This document shows, one piece after another, positions 32,984-41,704 of a stretch of 64,000 bases of DNA (position 1 is its first letter; each line of letters begins with the position of its first letter). The notes beneath the pieces were generated by a model. The model had not been told where the DNA came from. It did no database searches and saw only the letters and a program-made list of their open reading frames with translations. This DNA comes from a virus. The stretch spans positions 26,379-90,378 of the IMG/VR virus record IMGVR_UViG_3300027714_000009; one strand, 5' to 3'. Position numbers and translations under genes: made by a program.

Positions 32984-33327
32984 CCGATATAATACCTTAT
33001 GATTATAAACGAGCTAATACCAATCCATAAACTATTGAATGCTACTAATGTAGGTAGTAGCTTTTGTTCGCTCACCCATATTAACAACGCTGAAGTCATT
33101 AATGTTATGAAATGTGCCCATATAACTTCTTTTCCAAAAATTATAGCAGGAAGTATCACAAGTAGTTTAGCAGTCCATGCTGCTGCTTCAACTACATTGT
33201 ATCTTTTTAGCCAATAACCTTTACTAAACCATAAACAATAAGATTTATGTATTTCCTTGAAACCAACTTTGTTATAGACAACAAAAACAATTGTTGCCCA
33301 TAATGTTAGTGTTAATATAGTTACCAT
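32980..33327 (-). CDS. Small multi-pass membrane protein
   Basis: A 115-aa protein with about four hydrophobic helices (3-18, 48-65, 69-84, 92-113) and a short basic-aromatic loop (SYCLWFSKGYWLKRYN). It sits between the SbmA-like and halogenase-like genes with 4-nt gap and 4-nt overlap, so all three are one translation unit. A late box also lies 5 nt before its ATG. Function unknown; a partner of the transporter is plausible. Confidence 0.7.
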   Translation of the reverse strand: MVTILTLTLWATIVFVVYNKVGFKEIHKSYCLWFSKGYWLKRYNVVEAAAWTAKLLVILPAIIFGKEVIWAHFITLMTSALLIWVSEQKLLPTLVAFNSLWIGISSFIIIRYYIG

Positions 33328-33331
33328 ACTA

Positions 33332-34306
33332 TTATTTATCCGCTTTTATTAGTCTTTCAAACTCTCTAAGTCTTTTATAAACACTTGCTAATTCAATAAT
33401 TGTTGGCCATGCTTTTAACAAATATTGCATCGAACCTTCAACTCTTCCAAATGCTCTTATAATTTGTTGCATAACACCTAATGTTACAACACCTGCTACA
33501 ATAGCTGGAGCTAAGAAAACATAAGCTGATAACACATTGGCTTGTAAATATGAAAGTCTACCTATATTAAAATATAAATATCTTATATAAGATTTAAAGT
33601 GAATTCCTCTAACATCTTGGAATATTTCTTCAATTGTTTTAGGACGAATAGTATTATCATCTTCTGCAATGACAAGTATCTTTCTGTAAGCTGCTTCTTT
33701 CTTTTGTAAGTCATATTCGACTCCAACTAGACGCAACACCCATCCTAATGCTATTAAGAATATAGTTCCACCAACAGTCCATATTAATGCACCTGTTATT
33801 AATCCATATTGCCAATCACCAAAGAAGAATATTGGAATACCAGCTGATAATCCTAAAAGAATAGGAATAAACTGTATTAACACCATAACTGATTCAATAA
33901 AACTTGTACCAAGTGATTCCATGATACGACTAAACTTAATTGTATCTTCTTGTACACGTTGAGCCGCACCTTCTATTGTACGAGCTTTATCGTATACGCT
34001 GTGATACCATTCTACCATTGCTGCTCGCCAACGGAACAGATAGTGTGCTGTAAAGTAACTGATAAGAACATATATTAAAACATAAATTGCGGCCAAGTAA
34101 AAGAAACTTGCTAAACTTGCCCAGTATTCACCAATAGTTATTGCATTTGGCTCGCCTAATGCTTTTTGTATCATATCATAAAATTGTCCAAACCATTCGT
34201 TAATTTTAACGTCAATTTGAACTTGTATCCATAAAGAACTCAGGATAACAGCTGAACCCAGCCATGACCATAACTTCCAATGGGTTTCTGTAAAAAATCT
34301 AAACAT
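33332..34306 (-). CDS. SbmA/BacA-family peptide transporter, short form
   Basis: A 324-aa membrane protein with about six helices and clear similarity to E. coli SbmA: IEGAAQRVQEDT (111-122), AAYRKILVIAEDD, YFNIGRLSYLQ and a C-terminal SVYKRLREFE. SbmA/BacA proteins use the proton gradient to import peptides and related compounds. The phage protein begins where SbmA residue about 80 lies, so the first one or two helices are missing; an in-frame stop upstream and a GAGG ribosome site confirm the start. It is the first gene of a late unit with a membrane protein and a halogenase-like enzyme. Confidence 0.85.
   Translation of the reverse strand: MFRFFTETHWKLWSWLGSAVILSSLWIQVQIDVKINEWFGQFYDMIQKALGEPNAITIGEYWASLASFFYLAAIYVLIYVLISYFTAHYLFRWRAAMVEWYHSVYDKARTIEGAAQRVQEDTIKFSRIMESLGTSFIESVMVLIQFIPILLGLSAGIPIFFFGDWQYGLITGALIWTVGGTIFLIALGWVLRLVGVEYDLQKKEAAYRKILVIAEDDNTIRPKTIEEIFQDVRGIHFKSYIRYLYFNIGRLSYLQANVLSAYVFLAPAIVAGVVTLGVMQQIIRAFGRVEGSMQYLLKAWPTIIELASVYKRLREFERLIKADK
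33333..33339 (-). promoter_or_regulatory. T4-type late box before membrane protein, leaderless geometry
   Basis: Minus strand GATAAATAATAGT directly followed by the ATG at 33327. It overlaps the SbmA-like stop and may give a second, shorter late transcript. Confidence 0.45.
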
Positions 34307-34325
34307 AAGTTTTCCTCTTATAAAA

Positions 34326-34341
34326 TGTAGTTTTAACTACA
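34326..34341. repeat. Inverted repeat in the leader of the SbmA-like gene
   Basis: TGTAGTT-TT-AACTACA, 7-bp arms. It lies between the divergent late promoters and the SbmA-like start, in the transcribed leader. Confidence 0.5.
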
Positions 34342-34349
34342 CACATAAC

Positions 34350-34357
34350 TATTTATA
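34350..34357 (-). promoter_or_regulatory. T4-type late promoter (TATAAATA) for SbmA/halogenase unit
   Basis: Minus strand ATATAAATAG, a perfect match to the T4 late consensus, about 45 nt before the ATG at 34306. Confidence 0.7.
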
Positions 34358-34378
34358 TGTTTCTACGATACGAAATTG

Positions 34379-34386
34379 CATAAATA
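34379..34386 (+). promoter_or_regulatory. T4-type late promoter for gp14-gp15
   Basis: CATAAATA on the plus strand, 21 nt before the ATG at 34408, with AAGGA between. Divergent from the box at 34350-34357. Confidence 0.7.
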
Positions 34387-34407
34387 CAATATAACAAGGA
34401 AACCTAC

Positions 34408-35475
34408 ATGCCAAGATTAAGTTTATACAAACCATTTAAAGGTAACGACTATAAGTTTATGGATCATGCAATCCGTGAGCAATTCGACATAGGTGGTACC
34501 GGAATACACGTACACAAGTACTTAGGCCCAAACGTTAGAAGAGATAGTAACGACCCTAGTGAGCCTAACTACGGTAGTGGTTTAGAAGTTGACAATATAA
34601 CTGGACAAGAAATAAATCCCGAAGGCAACATAGACGAAACAAAGATACAAGATCTATTGTTTATGGAAAACCGAGACAGGAAGTATGATCCAGATATTTT
34701 TGAATTACGTGGAGTATATAATGTAAGTGACAACGACTTTGACTTAACCCAATTTGGCCTATTCTTAACAAACGATACACTTTTTATTAGTTTTCACATT
34801 AACGACATGGTTGAACGTATGGGTCGTAGACTTATGCCAGGAGATGTAATTGAATTACCTCATTTAAGAGATGAATTATTGCTTACTGCGGAACGTGAAG
34901 CTATTAACAAATTTTATGTAGTACAAGATGCGGCAAGAGGCAGTGAAGGATATAGTCAAACATGGTATCCACACATTTGGCGTGTTAAAGTAGCACCACT
35001 TACAGATACACAAGAATACGCAGATATACTTGGTACTGCTAACGATCCAGACAGTTTAAAACAAGATTTAAGTAATTATAAAACAGAACTTAACATTAGT
35101 AATGCAATTGTAGCGGCTGCTGAAAACGCAGATCCATTAGGGCTTCCATTAGCAGAACATTTATTTGGACAAGAAGATAAAACTGATGAATATGTACATG
35201 GCGACACACTAGTACAAGGTGATCAGTTTCCAGCTTTTCCAAATGATGGAGAATACTTTGTTAGAACTGATTTCCAACCAAATAGACTGTTTGTAAGACG
35301 TGGAAGTAAATGGCATAGATTATATGACAATATTACTGGCCAAACTTGGAGTGATAGAACATACAATGCAAGTAGCTTTATTAACAATAATAAAACAACA
35401 GTAGTAGATGATAAAGAACAGCCAGAACGTCAGGCAATATCACAAGCTATTAAACCTAAGAGTGATTTTAAATAA
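34408..35475 (+). CDS. 14: Neck protein gp14
   Basis: A 355-aa neck protein (T4 gp14 is 256 aa; marine versions are longer). YKFMDHAIREQFDIGGTGI (15-33) and HVHKYLGP (34-41) are typical of marine gp14. Gp14 closes the neck and joins head to tail. It shares its last base with the gp15 start (ATG at 35475), so both are coupled on the plus strand. Confidence 0.8.
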   Translation: MPRLSLYKPFKGNDYKFMDHAIREQFDIGGTGIHVHKYLGPNVRRDSNDPSEPNYGSGLEVDNITGQEINPEGNIDETKIQDLLFMENRDRKYDPDIFELRGVYNVSDNDFDLTQFGLFLTNDTLFISFHINDMVERMGRRLMPGDVIELPHLRDELLLTAEREAINKFYVVQDAARGSEGYSQTWYPHIWRVKVAPLTDTQEYADILGTANDPDSLKQDLSNYKTELNISNAIVAAAENADPLGLPLAEHLFGQEDKTDEYVHGDTLVQGDQFPAFPNDGEYFVRTDFQPNRLFVRRGSKWHRLYDNITGQTWSDRTYNASSFINNNKTTVVDDKEQPERQAISQAIKPKSDFK

Positions 35476-36833
35476 TGGCACAACAATATTTTTATGATAA
35501 ACAAATTCGTAGATACATTCAGCAATTTATAAGATTGTTTAGTGGCTTTAACGTTGAAATGGGAAAGAACGATCAGGACTTAGCTGTATTCCAACAAGTT
35601 CCTGTACGTTATGGTGACATTAACAGAATGGCTGCCCACATAACAAGAGAGAACAGTGAAAACATTATTAATACTGTTCCATTTTTAAGTTGTTATGTAA
35701 CTAGTTTAGACATGATGGCAGATCGTAGAACATATCAAGATCATGTTGATAAGGTTCAAGTGTTTGAAAAGAAATATGACGACACTACAGGAGCATATAC
35801 TAACGAAAAAGGTAACAGCTACACAGTTGAAAGACACGCACCCGTTCCTTACATGCTACAAATGAATACTGACATTTGGACATCTAACACAGATCAAAAA
35901 TTACAGTTAATGGAACAAATACTTGTATTGTTTAATCCTACATTAGATATTAGAACTAATAGCAGTGTAATAGATTGGACAGCACTAAGTCATGTAGAGT
36001 TAACTGGAACAACATGGAGTACTAGAAGTGTTGGTTCTAGTATAGATGATATTATTGATGTTGCAACGTTAAGTTTTAACATACCAGTATACATTAATCC
36101 ACCAGCTAAAGTAAAACAACAGAAATTAATTCACACTATTATCAGTGAACTTTATAACCTAGACGAAGACAACTTAGACTTGTTTAAGAACGAACAAGCA
36201 TTCGACAAAAAGACGTTACAATACACAGTTGTAACATATGAAGATAGAAAAGTAAAGTATGAAGATGGCAATCTGCAATTACTAAATCAAAACGGATCTA
36301 CATTAGACGACGATGGTATAACTTTAGATTGGTCTAAAGAATTACTAGCATTTGGAGTTTTAAGACCCGGTATAAGTCAATTGCGACTTAGAAAAAGTAC
36401 ACAAGTATCTGATGTAACAGAAGATATTATTGGCAGATTAGACATACATCCATCAAATGTAAATCTATTAACAGTCGACATAGATGCAACAACATTACCT
36501 ACTAATACATTAGGTACAGTTGATGCTATATTAGATCCAGCGATTAACTTCCCTGGCGATGGTACTATGCCATCAGCAGCTACAGGCCAAAGGTATATCT
36601 TATTATCTGATTTACCGTCAAGCACTAATTGGGGCAATGTAGTAGCTGGTAAGTATGATATCATAGAGTATAATGGGTCAGCATGGATTGTAAGTTTTGA
36701 TAGCTCTAACATTTCGGCAGTAAATTACGTAACTAACGTAGCAAGTAATGACCAATTAGAATGGAATGGCTCTGAATGGGTCAACAGCTATGAAGGAATT
36801 TATAATGCAGGCTACTGGCGACTATATCTGTAA
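35475..36833 (+). CDS. 15: Tail sheath stabiliser/completion protein gp15
   Basis: A 452-aa protein (T4 gp15 is 272 aa). N-terminal YFYDKQIRRYIQQFIRLFSG and QVPVRYGDINRMA are typical of gp15, which caps the tail and stabilises the sheath. The C-terminal extension (about 330-452) carries modules of the type GQRYILLSDLP...YDIIEYNGSAWIV, like those in the sheath insertion here. Co-translated with gp14. Confidence 0.8.
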   Translation: MAQQYFYDKQIRRYIQQFIRLFSGFNVEMGKNDQDLAVFQQVPVRYGDINRMAAHITRENSENIINTVPFLSCYVTSLDMMADRRTYQDHVDKVQVFEKKYDDTTGAYTNEKGNSYTVERHAPVPYMLQMNTDIWTSNTDQKLQLMEQILVLFNPTLDIRTNSSVIDWTALSHVELTGTTWSTRSVGSSIDDIIDVATLSFNIPVYINPPAKVKQQKLIHTIISELYNLDEDNLDLFKNEQAFDKKTLQYTVVTYEDRKVKYEDGNLQLLNQNGSTLDDDGITLDWSKELLAFGVLRPGISQLRLRKSTQVSDVTEDIIGRLDIHPSNVNLLTVDIDATTLPTNTLGTVDAILDPAINFPGDGTMPSAATGQRYILLSDLPSSTNWGNVVAGKYDIIEYNGSAWIVSFDSSNISAVNYVTNVASNDQLEWNGSEWVNSYEGIYNAGYWRLYL

Positions 36834-36882
36834 CACAGATGATCCATGCGACGATTGCACACATTGGATAGGCACACTATAA
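36805..36882 (+). CDS. Possible 25-aa Cys-rich microprotein
   Basis: ATG at 36805 inside the gp15 3' end with AAGGAA 7 nt upstream. The product has C9, C15 and C18 plus His (CNTDDPCDDCTHW), enough for a small metal site. It stops 1 nt before the Nudix ATG, which lacks a good ribosome site, so it could couple gp15 to the Nudix gene. Very short, so uncertain. Confidence 0.35.
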   Translation: MQATGDYICNTDDPCDDCTHWIGTL

Positions 36883-36883
36883 C

Positions 36884-37321
36884 ATGATAACAGCAAGCGG
36901 TTGCTTATTTTTAAGCACAGACACAGGCAGAGTTATGCTACAGCAAAGAAGTGGCGCTGTCAACCATCCTAGAACATGGGGCTTTTTTGGCGGCAAAGCT
37001 GAGGGTAAAGAAAGACCTGTTGAATGTTTAATGCGTGAGGTTGAAGAAGAATTAGGATTAGTTCCTGATGTTAAAAAAGTTATTCCAATTAACAAGTTTA
37101 CAAGTCCTAATAAGAAATTTATATACCATACATTTGTAGTTACAGTAGAAGAAGAATTTCTTCCTATATTAAATAATGAAAGTGATGGTTATTGTTGGGT
37201 TAAAGTAGGTAATTGGCCTAGGCCGTTGCACCCTGGTGCTAAGATACAATGTAGTTCAAAACAGTTCATTAAAAAAATAAAAACTGTATACGAACAGCAT
37301 ACTACGCCGTTGGAAAAATAA
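36884..37321 (+). CDS. Nudix hydrolase
   Basis: A 145-aa Nudix protein. The full Nudix box Gx5Ex7REUxEExGU is present from G44 to L66 (GKAEGKE, REVEEELGL). Such enzymes hydrolyse nucleoside diphosphate derivatives; the substrate here is not predictable (MutT-like, NAD or dinucleotide types are possible). Last 20 nt overlap tail to tail the sulfotransferase-like gene. Confidence 0.88.
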   Translation: MITASGCLFLSTDTGRVMLQQRSGAVNHPRTWGFFGGKAEGKERPVECLMREVEEELGLVPDVKKVIPINKFTSPNKKFIYHTFVVTVEEEFLPILNNESDGYCWVKVGNWPRPLHPGAKIQCSSKQFIKKIKTVYEQHTTPLEK

Positions 37322-38018
37322 TACCCATTTCTTTTCTAGTAAACATTCTATCTAAAAATGCATTAAATACTTCTTCAGTATCATATTGATGAAGTTCGCT
37401 AAATTCAGGATCAACTTCAATAATTTCTTCTATAGTTCTTATATTATATGTAAAGCCTAATGCAATTGCAGTTTCTTTCCAACCCGAATATCTTTTTAAC
37501 TTAAAATGTTTTTTTATTTCAGCACATTCAATTTTAACTTGCTGTAGCATTTTTTCATCATTCTCGTACCAAGTGTACATCGGGTAATCAATGTCCCACC
37601 CGCCTACATGTTTCCACCATTTAACACATTCTTCTGGTGTATCGTGGAATGCCCATATTGTAGCTTTTGGAAATAATTCTTTTAATAATGGTATATGATA
37701 ACTAAACCAATGACTTTTAATAATTTTAATCCCATGGTCCCAATTAGCAAATGGTGCTTTAAACTCTTTTACTATTTCTTCTTTTGTTAAATGTTGAAGT
37801 AAATCAAACTTATGACCTACTGGATTATCCGGACCCCAATATGCGCCTCTGTGCCAGCCAACAACTTCTCCATTAACTTTTTTTCTATAAACAAAGTCAT
37901 TTTTATTATCACTTAAATTAATATCTCTACATAAAAGACTAAGCATACGAATTGCTCCACTCCATCTAGAACCTGGAGCTCCTGCAACTATTATTAAGTC
38001 TTCACCTTGGTATTCCAT
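37302..38018 (-). CDS. Sulfotransferase-like P-loop protein
   Basis: A 238-aa protein. IIVAGAPGSRWSG (9-21) resembles the 5' phosphosulfate-binding loop of PAPS-dependent sulfotransferases, and IKSHWFSYHIPLLKELFPKA resembles the segment before the 3' phosphate site. It ends the eight-gene operon and starts at the stop of the SGNH gene. A role in sulfating a glycan or metabolite is inferred. Confidence 0.6.
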   Translation of the reverse strand: MEYQGEDLIIVAGAPGSRWSGAIRMLSLLCRDINLSDNKNDFVYRKKVNGEVVGWHRGAYWGPDNPVGHKFDLLQHLTKEEIVKEFKAPFANWDHGIKIIKSHWFSYHIPLLKELFPKATIWAFHDTPEECVKWWKHVGGWDIDYPMYTWYENDEKMLQQVKIECAEIKKHFKLKRYSGWKETAIALGFTYNIRTIEEIIEVDPEFSELHQYDTEEVFNAFLDRMFTRKEMGIIFPTA

Positions 38019-38833
38019 TATATGCCTTTGTTAAGTTCTGTTAATATTTTATCTGCTAGATAATTATGAGTGTTAGGTCCTGGATGTATTTGATCCCTAC
38101 CTAAATCTAGCATTTCTTCTTTTCTATAAAGAATTGACTTGATATGTATTGGTTGATAATTATAAAACCAATATTTTCTTCTTTCATCGGGTTCTAATAT
38201 ATAATACTTTGCATTTGGAAATGCTTGCATTAATGCTAAATCAAATAGTTGAAATATTTTACTGTTACTTTGTTTAAAGGTTTCTCTAATAAGATTTTTA
38301 ACTTTTTCATCTTTTTCTTGTCTTAACCAAAATCTCATTAACCAGGCAGTACTATTAATTGCCCAACAATCACTTAGTATAACATACTTTGGAGTTAAAT
38401 GCTTAAAGTCAAGTAAACTATCTGTTAAATCTAATAGTGTATCAAAATCACTTATATTAATATGTTTAAAATTAAGTCTTTCTGAGACGAGGTGTGGATA
38501 AGTTTTTTCATAAGGAACACCTGTTCCCATTGTTAAACTACTACCAGCAAAAATAATATCTACATCTCCATTATCATCTGGTCCTCTATAACCATTTTTA
38601 TTCCACGTATAATTAAATTGATTCTCTGGTAAAGTCCAGTCTATAGTTTGTACTGCTCCACCGGTCCAAGCATCTGATCCTGTTTTTCCTACAATAGATC
38701 TACTGCCGTTGTCATGCCCATACTCTTCTACTGTAGTATTTGGTTGTCTTTTTTGTTTTACTAGTTTTTCTCGAAAGGTCCATTCTAACTTTTCTTGTTC
38801 TGTCATCTGCGTAAATGGTCGTTCAATTGTCAT
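38018..38833 (-). CDS. SGNH/GDSL-family hydrolase
   Basis: A 271-aa protein. FAGSSLTMGTG (95-105) is the GDSL-type block I with Ser98 or Ser99 as nucleophile; DQIHPGPN near the C-terminus is block V with the catalytic Asp and His. Esterases of this group deacylate glycans or lipids. Overlaps its upstream neighbour by 4 nt and touches the downstream gene. Confidence 0.75.
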   Translation of the reverse strand: MTIERPFTQMTEQEKLEWTFREKLVKQKRQPNTTVEEYGHDNGSRSIVGKTGSDAWTGGAVQTIDWTLPENQFNYTWNKNGYRGPDDNGDVDIIFAGSSLTMGTGVPYEKTYPHLVSERLNFKHINISDFDTLLDLTDSLLDFKHLTPKYVILSDCWAINSTAWLMRFWLRQEKDEKVKNLIRETFKQSNSKIFQLFDLALMQAFPNAKYYILEPDERRKYWFYNYQPIHIKSILYRKEEMLDLGRDQIHPGPNTHNYLADKILTELNKGI

Positions 38834-39783
38834 ACTTCAATGATTCTATTTTTATCTGGATTGTCGATCATGTGTTGTATCTTGTCATTAATGAATCCAG
38901 TAAACTGAAACGTAACTCTAGGTGTATATCCAAAGTTAGCTGTTCCGTGTGGCATATTACACCAATCGTATGTTATACACTCACCTGCTTTGTATCCTTG
39001 ATAATAAGTGTTACCAAATTGCCATACGTGACCGTAATCCCAATCTTGAAGCATGACTAAAAATCTTCTTAACTTTAAAGGTTTTTTATCTGCACCTGCG
39101 TCAGTCCATATTTTACGCCAACCTGGCCTAGCATATCTCATTTGCTGATCAATGTGAATAGGAGTAACTTGTCCTAGTCTTTGAATGTGTAATCTAGATT
39201 GGTGAACATCTACACCTAATGCATCTATCATTCTAAGTAGTATTTCATACTCTGGAGATTCATTACGTCTTGCAAAGTAATTCTCTCCATCTTTATCAAA
39301 TGTTGCTCCAACAATTTTGTCATAATACATACTACTTACGTCTTCTTTACCAGAAGCAAGTATAACATCTTGTATTTCGCCATCATGTAAATCTTTATCT
39401 TGTTTACTTAAATTACGCTGTCTATAATTTCCTATAGTCATTTCTTTTGCAGTTTTTAATGCATGCTGTACTGCCTCACTAAAATCTCCTACAAATCTAC
39501 AAGGTATTACAAATGTTTCTTCATGTGGATCAGCAAAAGGATCAAAGTGCCAATCTGCATGTAATTTATTATGCTCCCATCGACTTGGAACTCCATTTAC
39601 TTTAAAGATGTTATCCATTTTGTTATGGTTTTCCATCTGTTTGTCGCTATACAGTTCATCTTTGTATGATGTGTCAGCTTGTGTATTACCCGCTTGATGT
39701 TTATAGTCAGAGTTTTTAACTGCATCTACAAGATCAGCAATCTTCTCGCCACTGTTATAATTTTTATCTGTTTTTTGTTTCAT
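38830..39783 (-). CDS. 2OG-Fe(II) oxygenase/hydroxylase-like protein
   Basis: A 317-aa protein. H210-x-D212 (TPIHIDQQ) and H279 (NMPHGTAN) form a candidate iron triad, with R289 (TPRVTFQFTG) for 2-oxoglutarate, inside a predicted beta-helix core (LRRFLVMLQDW). The N-terminal 90 residues are polar. Second oxygenase of this operon; substrate unknown. Confidence 0.7.
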   Translation of the reverse strand: MKQKTDKNYNSGEKIADLVDAVKNSDYKHQAGNTQADTSYKDELYSDKQMENHNKMDNIFKVNGVPSRWEHNKLHADWHFDPFADPHEETFVIPCRFVGDFSEAVQHALKTAKEMTIGNYRQRNLSKQDKDLHDGEIQDVILASGKEDVSSMYYDKIVGATFDKDGENYFARRNESPEYEILLRMIDALGVDVHQSRLHIQRLGQVTPIHIDQQMRYARPGWRKIWTDAGADKKPLKLRRFLVMLQDWDYGHVWQFGNTYYQGYKAGECITYDWCNMPHGTANFGYTPRVTFQFTGFINDKIQHMIDNPDKNRIIEV

Positions 39784-39784
39784 A

Positions 39785-40363
39785 TTAATTCTCCTTACAG
39801 TTTGGTAACATACTAATAATTGTCTTTAAATTACTTTCAGTTAAGAATACACTCATCAATATATGATATATGCCATCAGCCATTGCAAAACTTCCATGTT
39901 GTTTTCTTGTATTTAATATATACGGTACACCTGGCTTGAACTCTACACGCTTATCTTCGTATATAAAGTTCCATTCGTTTACGGCTGTTTTGTTTAATGG
40001 AATAAAAATTCTAATTTGTGGGTTCATTCTAAATGCATCTCTATGCATACTAAAGAAACTACCTGCAGACATTTTTGCAGCCCTGCATCTAGCTAAATTT
40101 TCCCACTCTACAAAGAATTCCATAAGACTTGGACATTGACCAAGATTTTGGTTATAGCCCTGGTTCTCGTTGTGCTTGTCTTTAGAATCTAAAGATAAGT
40201 CGCCTAATGGTCCTGTAAGATTTAAACCAAACTTTCCATTAGGTCCGGCTTCCCATTCTAACTGTTCTAATTCGTTGATAACTTTTTCAGAATCAAATTT
40301 GTAATCTAATTCAAATATATCTCCGTAACTATTCAGTAGTGGTAGTAGATTTATATCGCTCAT
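39785..40363 (-). CDS. Small 2OG-Fe(II) oxygenase-like protein
   Basis: A 192-aa protein with H107-x-D109 (SMHRDAF), H156 (KQHGSF) and H167 (YHILMS) in a cupin/beta-helix context (IRIFIPLNKT). It is compact compared with characterised family members. It overlaps the DUF6356-like gene by 35 nt and is 1 nt from the next oxygenase gene. Confidence 0.65.
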   Translation of the reverse strand: MSDINLLPLLNSYGDIFELDYKFDSEKVINELEQLEWEAGPNGKFGLNLTGPLGDLSLDSKDKHNENQGYNQNLGQCPSLMEFFVEWENLARCRAAKMSAGSFFSMHRDAFRMNPQIRIFIPLNKTAVNEWNFIYEDKRVEFKPGVPYILNTRKQHGSFAMADGIYHILMSVFLTESNLKTIISMLPNCKEN

Positions 40364-40613
40364 TTTTTGGTTTCTTCCTTAATTCGTCCATATCTTTGAT
40401 ATGTTGGATACGCATAATTTGATGATACATTTTAATTACACCCTTGGGTGCATCTGCTTTCCACATAAATGGGAGCAGTCCATGTACTACGCTTTTAAAA
40501 GCAATTATGATAAGAGACCAACTATTTTTTATACTGTGCCATAAGTGATAAAAGTATCCCCATCCAGTTTCAACGTTAAGATGATGCTTGGATTCTTTAA
40601 ACCACCTTATCAT
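40329..40613 (-). CDS. DUF6356-like small membrane protein
   Basis: A 94-aa protein. ESKHHLNVETGWGYFYHLWH (7-26) followed by one hydrophobic helix (SWSLIIIAFKSVVHGLLPF, 31-49) and a basic tail matches what I recall of the DUF6356 family from marine phages and bacteria. Function unknown; it probably anchors at the inner membrane. It lies 2 nt after the glycosyltransferase-like gene. Confidence 0.6.
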   Translation of the reverse strand: MIRWFKESKHHLNVETGWGYFYHLWHSIKNSWSLIIIAFKSVVHGLLPFMWKADAPKGVIKMYHQIMRIQHIKDMDELRKKPKNERYKSTTTTE

Positions 40614-40615
40614 GT

Positions 40616-41704
40616 TTATTCCTTAACTTTCTTCTTCATACTAGCTACAAATTGTTCACGTAACCATTCGTAGTCATTAATTTTGTTAAGATTTTCTACG
40701 CTGTCTTTATGTTCAAGACCATATGCTTTTCCTTCTAATGCACCTTTAAGACAATAACGTCCAAAACGAGCACCATTGTCAACAGTACACCATGTTTCTA
40801 ATCTTGCGTCTGTTTCTATTTGTCGTTGATTAGGATTAACACTACTTGCAAGTTTAACACATTCACGGAATGCACTACGCCATGTTCTATATGGGTCTTT
40901 ATTAAATCTTGTTATGTTTGATACATCACTAATTGGTTGATAAAAACTAGCTCCTGTTGTAAAGTCAGGTAACACATGTCCTAGTGTTCTAAGTTGACTT
41001 CTTGGAAATAGTTTAACACCGCCATATCCATATTGTAAGTCATTTACTGGATTTCTAGCAGACCAAACATATGTTGTATTCTTACGTTTACTCATTGGTG
41101 GAATAAAATCAAAGCTAAAGTGATTCATCATATCAGCATCAGCATCTACTACATAAACCATTTCTGATTTTGCTAAGTCGCCTACTGCTTTATGTGCATT
41201 ACCTATGCCTTCAACATTTTTAACGTGTTGTGCATCTTTAAATCTATTTCTTAATTTTTGAAAGTTCTCATCTGCTTCTGCTTCATGATAACTAATCATA
41301 AAGATATCAAACTCTGCTATATGGTAACTTGATACAAGTTTATTTTCTACTATACCATGTGCTACTCCATTAGTGGGAACTAAATGAATGTCGCCCCAAC
41401 TAACCGCTCTGTTTGTTCTTTTAACTACTCTTGGAAATGTATGTATTACAGTTTTACCAATATCTGTTGGTCTGTAATGCCAAGGAAAAGTTGGATTAGC
41501 TTCCATCTCATCAAATACAATCCAAGCCATATCTGCTGTACCTTTGTGTTTTGAGGCAAACGCTAATAGCTCTTCTTGGGTTGTAATTTTAACAGATGTT
41601 CTAATTATTGGGTATGCTTCAAACATAAACCTTTTAAGTCTGTCCCAAGGTGTTACAACGTTCTGTCCTTGGAATTCTCTTCTATTGTTAATCAAATTAA
41701 TCAT
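40616..41704 (-). CDS. Glycosyltransferase-like protein (A)
   Basis: A 362-aa protein from the ATG at 41704 (overlap with the upstream stop). FMISYHEAEAD, GIGNAHKAVGDLAKS and MVYVVDADADMM (DxD-type metal site) are typical of a GT-A-like family common in marine phages. It is expected to use a nucleotide sugar; the acceptor may be DNA, virion protein or host surface glycan. Confidence 0.65.
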   Translation of the reverse strand: MINLINNRREFQGQNVVTPWDRLKRFMFEAYPIIRTSVKITTQEELLAFASKHKGTADMAWIVFDEMEANPTFPWHYRPTDIGKTVIHTFPRVVKRTNRAVSWGDIHLVPTNGVAHGIVENKLVSSYHIAEFDIFMISYHEAEADENFQKLRNRFKDAQHVKNVEGIGNAHKAVGDLAKSEMVYVVDADADMMNHFSFDFIPPMSKRKNTTYVWSARNPVNDLQYGYGGVKLFPRSQLRTLGHVLPDFTTGASFYQPISDVSNITRFNKDPYRTWRSAFRECVKLASSVNPNQRQIETDARLETWCTVDNGARFGRYCLKGALEGKAYGLEHKDSVENLNKINDYEWLREQFVASMKKKVKE

